10,084 nt of DNA from Chloroflexota bacterium (lineage in GTDB: Bacteria > Chloroflexota > Anaerolineae > Anaerolineales > Anaerolineaceae): assembly GCA_029777225.1 (NCBI GenBank), contig JAKOSR010000085.1:1-10084 (forward strand), written 5' to 3'. The notes under the pieces were generated by a model, which did no database searches, was not told the origin of the DNA, and was given only the letters and a program-made list of their open reading frames with translations. Within the stretch, counting starts at the first letter, position 1; each line of letters opens with the position of its first letter. The translations under genes were made by a program, and so were the position numbers. Shown one piece after another: positions 1 through 5,438 of this stretch.

Positions 1-2
1 AC

Positions 3-452
3 CAAAATCGCCCTCAAATTACTTCCCTGCTTGAAAAGCTTTGGTTTTCAACCACCATGGTCATTCGGGGAAAGCAAATTGACATGACCAGGCTTGATGG
101 GCTTATCGCGAAAGATGCGGAGGAGATTGTTGGACTGCTTACGTTCACCATCGAGGATGATACGTGTGAAATTATTTCCCTAAACAGCCTGATGGAAGGT
201 CGGGGTATCGCGACCAGCCTGGTTGAAAGATTGAGAGCAATCGCGGAAGAGAAGAAGTGCAGAAAAATCCTGGTCGTCACCACCAACGACAATACCGATG
301 CCATCCGGTTTTATCAGAAGAGGGGCTTTGACATGGCCACGCTTCACCACGATGCCCTGGAGGTCTCAAGGAAGCTTAAGCCCGAAATCCCGCTGTTGGG
401 TCAAAACGACATCCCCATCAGGCATGAGATTGAGTTTGAGCTGCTGCTGTAA
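3..452 (+). CDS. GNAT family N-acetyltransferase (5' end outside window)
   Basis: Probable acetyl-CoA-dependent N-acetyltransferase; the substrate cannot be told from sequence. The reading frame is open from the window edge. An ATG lies at 57, but the 18 codons before it also look like protein (ITSLLEKLW, then the strand leading into VIRG), as in relatives where this stretch belongs to the first beta-alpha unit. The true start is therefore probably to the left. Visible motifs are VGLLTFTIEDD (central strands), the acetyl-CoA loop in EGRGIATSLV, the TTNDNTDAIRFYQKRGF segment typical of motif B, and a conserved-looking tail with SRKLKPEIP and IPIRHEIEFE. The glycine-rich loop reads GRGIA, close to the usual Q/RxxGxG/A. 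It stops with TAA at 450-452 and is convergent with arsC 72 bp away. The family call is sure; the missing N-terminus and the function are not known. Confidence 0.85.
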   Translation, partial: QNRPQITSLLEKLWFSTTMVIRGKQIDMTRLDGLIAKDAEEIVGLLTFTIEDDTCEIISLNSLMEGRGIATSLVERLRAIAEEKKCRKILVVTTNDNTDAIRFYQKRGFDMATLHHDALEVSRKLKPEIPLLGQNDIPIRHEIEFELLL

Positions 453-524
453 ACAATTACACTGCCCTTTTTCCCATCTGAACAAGTTTGCGGGCTGCGT
501 TTAGGTAGTAAAAGAGTACGGCTC

Positions 525-944
525 TTAAGATATTCCGGATAACACTCCAGGTATCTTTTCAAGCATTTCATCGCGGATTGCGCGGAAAGCTGCCATCACC
601 TGGTTTTCACTCCCGGTTGCTTGCGCAGGGTCCGGAAAGCCCAAATGGACCTTCTTCCCCTTGCCCAGCCAGACCGGGCAGTTTTCGGCAGCGTCATCAC
701 AGACGGTGATGACCATGTCGAAGTCCATCCCTCGGAATTTGGCCGTCGATTTGGACAAACCAGTGTGAACAATGCCAATCTCTTTGAGCACCTGGATGGC
801 GTTGGGATGAACAATTCCAACCGGCCTGGTTCCCGCGCTGAATGCCTCCCAGCTTTCCCCCAAACGCGCGTTAACAATAGCTTCCGCAAGTTGCGACCGG
901 CAAGAATTACCCGTGCAAAGAAAGAGAACTTTTCTTTTTCCCAT
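525..944 (-). CDS. arsC: Arsenate reductase, thioredoxin-coupled (LMW-phosphatase fold)
   Basis: Cytoplasmic reductase converting arsenate to arsenite, with a Cys relay recycled by thioredoxin. I chose the ATG at 942-944, giving 139 residues. With this start the catalytic residues fall at Cys10 (P-loop CTGNSCR, the CX5R motif), Cys82 and Cys89 (VCDDAAENCP) and Asp105 (FPDPA), the same numbers as in the Staphylococcus aureus pI258 ArsC. A longer GTG start at 995 is possible but adds 17 residues unlike the family. A candidate extended -10 box (979-987) would start the transcript downstream of that GTG. A GGCAGG ribosome site lies about 5 bases before the ATG. All three cysteines are present, so this is an arsenate reductase and not a plain tyrosine phosphatase. 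No arsR, arsB or acr3 lies beside it in the window, so arsenite export must be encoded elsewhere or lie off the left edge. Confidence 0.93.
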   Translation of the reverse strand: MGKRKVLFLCTGNSCRSQLAEAIVNARLGESWEAFSAGTRPVGIVHPNAIQVLKEIGIVHTGLSKSTAKFRGMDFDMVITVCDDAAENCPVWLGKGKKVHLGFPDPAQATGSENQVMAAFRAIRDEMLEKIPGVLSGIS

Positions 945-978
945 CAAGCCTGCCAATTTTGAAAATGACTGGATGGAA

Positions 979-987
979 ATTTTATCA
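979..987 (-). promoter_or_regulatory. Candidate extended -10 box for arsC
   Basis: On the minus strand this reads TGATAAAAT, that is TG, one base, then TAAAAT, matching the extended -10 pattern of sigma-70-type promoters. No good -35 hexamer is found 16-18 bp upstream, which is tolerated in extended -10 promoters. The transcript would begin near 972, leaving a leader of about 28 bases before the ATG at 944. I see no ArsR-type operator with confidence. Confidence 0.35.
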
Positions 988-1013
988 TCAACCACTTCTT
1001 GGCTAGGCGCGCT

Positions 1014-1063
1014 CCTTTTTTAATGCGCCTCGCTATCCATCCTCCCTAAAGCATTAAAAAAGG
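1014..1063. repeat. 13-bp perfect inverted repeat overlapping a terminator
   Basis: The left arm at 1014-1026 (CC, six T, AATGC) is the exact reverse complement of the right arm at 1051-1063 (GCATT, six A, GG), separated by 24 bases. The right arm overlaps the first bases of the terminator hairpin at 1059-1082. In the transcript of the EF-G-like gene, the U-tract following the terminator hairpin could therefore pair with the downstream arm. A shorter inverted repeat, AGGCGC at 1005-1010 and GCGCCT at 1025-1030, overlaps the left arm. The arms are seen directly; any role is inference. Confidence 0.6.
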
Positions 1064-1082
1064 CGGCCATTCGGCCGCCTTT
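1059..1082 (-). terminator. Rho-independent terminator of the EF-G-like gene
   Basis: A perfect 8-bp GC-rich stem (AGGCGGCC at 1061-1068, GGCCGCCT at 1073-1080) closes a four-base loop and extends by two A-T pairs on each side. On the minus strand it is followed by a run of six T (1061-1056) and lies about 20 bases past the stop codon of the EF-G-like gene. In the plus direction only three T follow, so it mainly serves the minus strand. Confidence 0.9.
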
Positions 1083-1101
1083 AATCACGTTACTTGGAAG
1101 A

Positions 1102-3168
1102 TTATTCTTCCTCCTTCAATTCCTTCTGCCGCGCGTCCATGATTTCACGGGCCAATTGCGTCGGGACCAGGTCGTAATGGTCAAATTCCATGGTAAAGTG
1201 TCCACGCCCACCGGTCATCGAACGCAACTGGGTGGTATACCGCATCATCTCGGAGAGTGGCACCATGGCGTTCACGGTCGAACGGCCACGCTCGGTGTCC
1301 ATACCCTGCACGCGCGCGCGCCGGGTGTTCAGGTCGCCCATGATGTCACCCATGTTCGCTTCGGGCATCATCACCACCACCCGCATAATCGGCTCATAGA
1401 GCACGGGGTTGGCGTCCTTGAAGGCAATCTTGAAGGCTTCGCGGCCGGCAATTTCAAAGGCGATTGGCTTTGAGTCCACAGGGTGTTCCTTGCCATCCAC
1501 GACCGAAACGCCCACATTGTGCACAGGATAACCCGCGACCACGCCTTCCTTCATCACGTTGCGTACTCCCTTTTCAATCGGGCCCATGTAGTTGTTTGAA
1601 ATCGCGCCACCAAAAACGTCATTCGAGAAGGTGAAATCTTCGCCTTCAATTGGGAAGACCTTCAGCGAAACCTCGCCAAACTGCCCGGAACCACCAGTTT
1701 GCTTCTTGTGGCGGTACGTAGCGCTGGCTTCGCGTGTGATATGCTCCTCGTAGGGCACCTTTGGCTCCAGCAGGTTGATGTTCAGCTGGAACTTCTGCTC
1801 GGCGCGCCGTATCGCCACGTCGATGTGCTGGTCGCCCATGCCAAACAGCAGTGTCTGGTGGGTGGCCGGCTCCATCTGCCAGGAGAGGGTCATGTCCTCT
1901 TCGCACAATCGGGTCAGCGTCTGGCTCAGCTTGGCAGCGTCGGATTGCGTCTTGGGGGAGATGGCCACACGGTAAAGCGGATGCGGGAACACTGGCGGGG
2001 CCAAAACGATGCCCTGTTCCTTGGTGGTGAGGGTGTCGCCCGTGGTGGTGACGCTCAGCTTGGCCACGGTGCCGATATCGCCACTGTGCAACACGGGAAC
2101 CGGCTGGTTTTCCTTGCCAAACGGCACCTGCACGCTGGCAAGTCGTTCTTCCTCGCCCTTGTTCGCGTTCCAAACGCGGCTGTCCGAAGACATCACGCCG
2201 GAATAAACCCGGAAAAAGGTCTGGCGGCCAACAAAGGGATCCGCCGTGGTTTTCCAAACATACGCGGCCAGCGGGCCGGAGTCATCGGGTCGCAATTCCA
2301 CCTCGCCCTTGTGCGTGGTGCCTTTGACGGCCGGCCGCTCCGTGGGTGCGGGGGCCAGGCTGACCAGGGCGTCCAGCAGTGGCACGATGCCAATGGCGTG
2401 GCCACCGGAGGCCACCAAAACGGGGATGACATTGCTGACCTGGATGGCCTTGTGCAAGCCCTTGAGTGTTTCCTCGGGGGTCAAATCGCCATTTTCAAAG
2501 TATTTTTCCAGCAGGGCGTCTTCGCCTTCGGCCGCGGCTTCAATCAACGCGGTGCGGGCTTCTTCGGCTTCGGCCTTGAACTCGTCCGGGATATCGACCA
2601 CGGTTTTGCCATCGCCCTTGTAGGCTTTCATGCTCACCAGGTCAATCACACCCTTGAAATCCGCTTTCTCACCCCAGGGTAATTGCATAGGGATGAGACG
2701 CATGTCGGTGCCTTCCTGGACGGAGGCCAGGGCTTTGCGGAAATTCGCGTTTTCGCGGTCCATCTTGTTGATGACCATAATCTGGGGGATTTGGAACTTG
2801 ACTGCATTATCGAGCGCGACTTCCGTCCCAACTTCCAGGCCGGCCACCGAGTCAACCATGATGAGCGCGCAATCTGCCACGCGCATTGCCGAGACAACTT
2901 CGCCAACGAAATCAGTGTACCCGGGGGTGTCCAGCAGGTTCAGTTTCAAATCTTTATACACAACAGGCAGCACCGAGGTGAAGAGGGAAATACCGCGACG
3001 GTGCTCTTCGTCATCGAAGTCGGAGACGGTGGTGCCATCTTCGATTTTTCCGATGCGGGTGGTCGCCCCAGTAAAATTCAGAATATTCTCCACGAGCATG
3101 GTCTTGCCGGAGTTACTGTGCGACGCGAGCACGATGTTGCGGATATTTGCTGTTGAAAATTCTTTCAT
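1102..3168 (-). CDS. Elongation factor G-like translational GTPase (EF-G-2/FusA2 type)
   Basis: Ribosome-associated GTPase of the EF-G family, 688 residues with all five domains, close to the usual 690-700. G motifs: P-loop SHSNSGKT (16-23), G2 RGISL (58-62), G3 DTPGY (80-84), G4 NKMD (134-137), G5 around ASGG (253-256). Domain II covers roughly 290-390, domain III roughly 395-470, and domain IV contains KQTGGSGQFG (489-498) and EHPVDS (561-566), which keeps the tip histidine. Domain V ends with TGGRGHFTMEFDHY. Three G-domain positions differ from canonical EF-G: Ser for Gly/Ala at P-loop position 1, Ser for Thr in G2, and Tyr for the catalytic His in DTPGH. As I recall, the Tyr also occurs in Thermus EF-G-2 and actinobacterial FusA2, so this is more likely that paralogue than the main translocase. 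The role could be translocation under special conditions, recycling or ribosome protection; sequence cannot decide. The ATG is preceded by AGGAAGG at 8 bases. It has its own promoter and terminator, so it appears monocistronic. Confidence 0.93.
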   Translation of the reverse strand: MKEFSTANIRNIVLASHSNSGKTMLVENILNFTGATTRIGKIEDGTTVSDFDDEEHRRGISLFTSVLPVVYKDLKLNLLDTPGYTDFVGEVVSAMRVADCALIMVDSVAGLEVGTEVALDNAVKFQIPQIMVINKMDRENANFRKALASVQEGTDMRLIPMQLPWGEKADFKGVIDLVSMKAYKGDGKTVVDIPDEFKAEAEEARTALIEAAAEGEDALLEKYFENGDLTPEETLKGLHKAIQVSNVIPVLVASGGHAIGIVPLLDALVSLAPAPTERPAVKGTTHKGEVELRPDDSGPLAAYVWKTTADPFVGRQTFFRVYSGVMSSDSRVWNANKGEEERLASVQVPFGKENQPVPVLHSGDIGTVAKLSVTTTGDTLTTKEQGIVLAPPVFPHPLYRVAISPKTQSDAAKLSQTLTRLCEEDMTLSWQMEPATHQTLLFGMGDQHIDVAIRRAEQKFQLNINLLEPKVPYEEHITREASATYRHKKQTGGSGQFGEVSLKVFPIEGEDFTFSNDVFGGAISNNYMGPIEKGVRNVMKEGVVAGYPVHNVGVSVVDGKEHPVDSKPIAFEIAGREAFKIAFKDANPVLYEPIMRVVVMMPEANMGDIMGDLNTRRARVQGMDTERGRSTVNAMVPLSEMMRYTTQLRSMTGGRGHFTMEFDHYDLVPTQLAREIMDARQKELKEEE

Positions 3169-3248
3169 GGTCTCTACCTTCCTTTGGTTCTGCCGGTCTT
3201 GTACCGGTTTTTTTCTTAGTCTTTCGGGCGGTTAAATGCCGACTTGCT

Positions 3249-3276
3249 ATTATATCAAATATTAACCCCGTATGAA
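3249..3276 (-). promoter_or_regulatory. Promoter of the EF-G-like gene
   Basis: On the minus strand a perfect TATAAT (3249-3254) lies 16 bp downstream of TTCATA (3271-3276, four of six matches to TTGACA). Transcription would start near 3242, giving a leader of about 75 bases. This promoter, with flanking AT-rich DNA, accounts for most of the 195-bp gap between the EF-G-like gene and the esterase. The rest of that gap (about 3277-3363) shows only a 7-bp direct repeat and no terminator for the esterase that I would defend. Confidence 0.6.
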
Positions 3277-3363
3277 CGGCAAAACTTGAAAAATCCAACC
3301 ACGGATTGTTCGTCTCCCACCTGGTATCCTTCCGGTCAGCCCAGGCCGGGTATCCCTCTCATT

Positions 3364-4185
3364 TCAAGCGGACGTGCCGAAGAAAAAGGTCAGGGGGATG
3401 TGCAGCCGCTTCGCCCAGTAAGTCTCGTGGTGCGAGTCGCCGGGGAACACCCAGCTGGCGTAATCGCGGTTGGCCGTGTAGCCTTTTTCCTGGAACAGTT
3501 TGTCCATCTTGTCCTGCCAGGGGCCATACTCGGCGTCCAGTCCTTCGGTCCCATAATCAAAATATAGTTTGTGCGCTCCCGGCTCTGGCAGTTCCTGGCG
3601 CGTATAGGCGAGCATGGCTTCCCCGAGCACGGGCCAATGCGTGGAAAGGCAGCCGGCCATGCCAAAGACCTCAGGGTATTCGCACAGCGCGTAAAGTGAA
3701 ATCAGGCCGCCCATGCTGGAGCCCATCACGGCCGTGTGTTCCGGTTGTGTAAGGGTGCGGTAGTTGGAATCCACCAGGGGTTTGACCATGCTCACCATCC
3801 ACTGCAGGTACAGGTCCGAGACTACGTGCGTATCCATCCGAAAACTGGCGTGCAAATACTCCCGCACTGCCTCGCTCACACCCGGATAGTGATACGGCTT
3901 TTCCGGCAGGTAATCGCCTAATCGGTTCAGCGTGCTGGTCATGCCCACCACGATGGGGGGCTCCACCAGGCCTTGTTCTGCCAGTGCGGTGAGGGTTTCC
4001 GCCACCTGCCAGCCGCTCCCAATGGAAGGCCGGGAGCGGAAAATATTTTGACCATCGTGCATGTACAGCACAGGGAAGCGTTTTTGCGTGTCCGCATGAT
4101 ACGCCGGGGGCACCCACACGTCCACGCGGCGGTGATTCAAACCAGGCATATCCAGGTTGCGATAGGTATCAAAGCTAACTGTCAT
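3364..4185 (-). CDS. Putative esterase, alpha/beta hydrolase of esterase D/Fes (PF00756) type
   Basis: Predicted cytoplasmic serine esterase, 273 residues; no signal peptide or membrane segment is seen. The N-terminus is a strand-rich start ending in VDVWVPPAY, then PVLYMHDGQNIF (residues 38-49), the typical beta-strand and oxyanion region of this family. The nucleophile elbow is GSSMGG with Ser157, followed by the helix LISLYALCEYPEVF. The acid is probably Asp210 in LYFDYGTEG. The histidine is His252 in GDSHHETYW, which matches the HxE..W pattern of the family. The triad is therefore complete. Relatives hydrolyse siderophores, S-formylglutathione, acetyl-xylan or other esters; the substrate here is unknown. 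The ATG has GGAG 7 bases upstream and a TATAAT box only 20 bases upstream (4206-4211). It is divergent from the membrane protein at 4248 and could read through to the EF-G-like gene, because no clear terminator follows. Confidence 0.88.
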   Translation of the reverse strand: MTVSFDTYRNLDMPGLNHRRVDVWVPPAYHADTQKRFPVLYMHDGQNIFRSRPSIGSGWQVAETLTALAEQGLVEPPIVVGMTSTLNRLGDYLPEKPYHYPGVSEAVREYLHASFRMDTHVVSDLYLQWMVSMVKPLVDSNYRTLTQPEHTAVMGSSMGGLISLYALCEYPEVFGMAGCLSTHWPVLGEAMLAYTRQELPEPGAHKLYFDYGTEGLDAEYGPWQDKMDKLFQEKGYTANRDYASWVFPGDSHHETYWAKRLHIPLTFFFGTSA

Positions 4186-4205
4186 CGTCTTTCTCCAATC
4201 GCGAA

Positions 4206-4234
4206 ATTATACAGGGTTATAATCACGGCAACAA
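4206..4234 (-). promoter_or_regulatory. Promoter of the esterase gene
   Basis: On the minus strand TATAAT (4206-4211) lies 17 bp from a weak -35, TTGTTG (4229-4234, three of six). The start point would be near 4199, leaving a leader of about 14 bases that still includes the GGAG ribosome site. Its -35 region coincides with the expected start point of the opposite promoter. Confidence 0.5.
4218..4223 (+). promoter_or_regulatory. -10 box of the divergent membrane-protein gene
   Basis: A perfect TATAAT on the plus strand, 24 bases before the ATG at 4248. I find no acceptable -35 at 16-18 bp, so activity may need an activator or be weak. The ribosome site GGAGG at 4239-4243 sits only 4 bases from the ATG. 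Confidence 0.45.
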
Positions 4235-4247
4235 CACCGGAGGTTCC

Positions 4248-4853
4248 ATGAAGACCTATAAACTCGATCCCGCCCAACTGTCCAGACAAAAGCGCAACAT
4301 CATCCTGATGTACAGCATCACAGGGTTCATCATGCTGGTCATCACCCTGGTCATCAATCAGCGGCGTGCCCAACCCACTTCCGCCATCTGGCTGGTGCCG
4401 CTTATCCTGGGGCTGATTGCTTATTCCGGTGTGCGCGCCTACCGCCAGCGCAAGACCCTGTGGGAGGATTACGCCCTCACCGTGGACGTGGACGGCCTCA
4501 CCCAGGAACAGCCCGGTTATCCCAAGTTGAAAATCCCCCGGGCGGAGCTGACTGGTATGCAGGAAAAACCGTATGGGTTGCTGCTTTCCAGCAAGCGCGC
4601 CGCCAACCTGCTGCAGGTTCCGCGGGAATTAAGTCCATCAGATTATCTTGAGTTGAAAACCCTGTTGGAAGCCTGGCTGAACGGGACCGAACCACCTGCC
4701 TCGCCGGCTGAAACCCCGCTCGCGCCTGAACCTGGGCCCTCCGCTGGCACCCCGGAAACCCCGGGCAATCAACCCGCTGAAGATCTTGATGACCCGCAGG
4801 CCCAAATTCCACCTGGAGCTGACCCCAACGGGCATGGGCAACCGCCCATTTAA
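4248..4853 (+). CDS. Membrane protein of unknown function, two TM helices and a Pro-rich tail
   Basis: A 201-residue protein I cannot assign to a named family. It starts with a short basic cytoplasmic segment (RQKR at 13-16). Two hydrophobic helices follow, about 18-36 (IILMYSITGFIMLVITLVI) and about 46-64 (AIWLVPLILGLIAYSGVRAY), joined by a short hydrophilic turn, so both ends probably lie in the cytoplasm. Residues about 70-145 alternate strand-like and turn segments and end in a helix (SDYLELKTLLEAWL). This resembles the small PH-like/YcxB-type domains that follow two helices in other bacterial membrane proteins, an inference from pattern only. The last 55 residues are rich in Pro, Glu, Ala and Gly (TEPPASPAETP and onward) and are probably disordered. 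GGAGG precedes the ATG. The next gene downstream is convergent, so it is a single-gene unit. Confidence 0.8.
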   Translation: MKTYKLDPAQLSRQKRNIILMYSITGFIMLVITLVINQRRAQPTSAIWLVPLILGLIAYSGVRAYRQRKTLWEDYALTVDVDGLTQEQPGYPKLKIPRAELTGMQEKPYGLLLSSKRAANLLQVPRELSPSDYLELKTLLEAWLNGTEPPASPAETPLAPEPGPSAGTPETPGNQPAEDLDDPQAQIPPGADPNGHGQPPI

Positions 4854-4869
4854 CCCGGCAGCCAATCCC

Positions 4870-4892
4870 CGGCGCTCCGGAGCGAGGCGCCG
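4870..4892. terminator. GC-rich hairpin between convergent genes
   Basis: CGGCGC at 4870-4875 pairs with GCGCCG at 4887-4892. An alternative 12-bp palindrome, CGCTCCGGAGCG, lies at 4873-4884. It fills the 39-bp gap between the stops of the membrane protein and the GNAT gene. No T tract follows in either direction, so it may be only a weak or Rho-assisted end, or an RNA 3'-end stabiliser. Confidence 0.35.
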
Positions 4893-5438
4893 TTAATCCA
4901 GTTTCTTTTGCATCTTCCAGGCCGGCTCGCGCACGGTCTGCCATTGACCGTTGTTGTCAATATAGCGCCAGACGCCCGGGTCAGGGCCGATTAAGTGATA
5001 GCCGTGTCTTTCGTATAGCTTTCGGGCCTGGCTGTTGGCCCGCGCCACATTCAGCCGGATGCTGGTGAACCCCCGTTTTTTCAGTTCAACATCCACAAAG
5101 CTGAGCATAAAGCTGCCCAATCCCTGGTTACGGTGCTCCGGCCGAATCCTGAAGGAAAAAAGGTACGCACGGTGAATGCCATCCGCTACCTCCGGCTGGC
5201 GTGCCATCAGCAGCAAAAAAACCTGCCCAACAATTTTCCCCGTTGGGGAGACGGCCACCCAAATCAACATGTTCCCCGAGCAGGCGCTTTCATAGTGCTC
5301 ACGATAAAGCTGCCTAAAATGCGAGTACTCGCCTTCCCATTCCAGGCCCGGCAGGTCCGCTTCCACCATCAGGCGAAGCGTGATGGGCGTGCCATCCCGC
5401 AAGGTGAAGGTACTTGGATTGCTTGAGGGTGGGGTCAT
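4893..5438 (-). CDS. GNAT family N-acetyltransferase
   Basis: Probable acetyl-CoA-dependent acetyltransferase of 181 residues, a full-length single GNAT domain. Strand beta-1 is in TLRDGTPITLRLM (12-24). The core strands WVAVSPTGKIVGQVFL (60-75) are followed by AYLFSFRIRPEHRNQGLGSFML (91-112), whose RNQGLG is the acetyl-CoA pyrophosphate loop (Q/RxxGxG). Motif B is in IRLNVARANSQARKLYERHGY (127-147), with the usual Asn and the LYERHGY helix end. The tail is Trp-rich and does not reveal the substrate; alternatives include protein N-terminal, small-molecule or antibiotic acetylation. The start codon overlaps the stop of the upstream nucleotidyltransferase gene as ATGA (5435-5438), and no good ribosome site is present, so translation is probably coupled to that gene. 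Confidence 0.88.
   Translation of the reverse strand: MTPPSSNPSTFTLRDGTPITLRLMVEADLPGLEWEGEYSHFRQLYREHYESACSGNMLIWVAVSPTGKIVGQVFLLLMARQPEVADGIHRAYLFSFRIRPEHRNQGLGSFMLSFVDVELKKRGFTSIRLNVARANSQARKLYERHGYHLIGPDPGVWRYIDNNGQWQTVREPAWKMQKKLD

Noticed and set aside
512..526. 5-bp hairpin AAGAG/CTCTT at the end of arsC
   Set aside because: Short stem overlapping the stop codon with a broken T tract; too weak to call a terminator.
945..995. Upstream GTG start for arsC
   Set aside because: Adds 17 residues not seen in the family and lies upstream of the candidate transcript start near 972; its ribosome site would be about 16-20 bases away.
1699..2682. 327-codon open frame on the plus strand inside the EF-G-like gene
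   Set aside because: Exactly antisense to conserved EF-G domains; the translation has no motif and no plausible start context. It is a product of codon bias in GC-rich DNA.
3193..3214. Small hairpin CCGGT/ACCGG followed by seven T on the plus strand
   Set aside because: Looks like a plus-strand terminator, but no plus-strand gene lies upstream and the stem is only 5 bp. It sits in the leader of the minus-strand EF-G-like gene.
3113..3298. Short minus-strand frame upstream of the EF-G-like start
   Set aside because: Covers the promoter and leader of the EF-G-like gene and overlaps its first codons in another frame; no ribosome site and no recognisable protein.
3323..3355. Direct repeat GGTATCC (3323-3329 and 3349-3355)
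   Set aside because: Only two 7-bp copies with no other copies, no target-site context and no nearby mobile gene; within chance.
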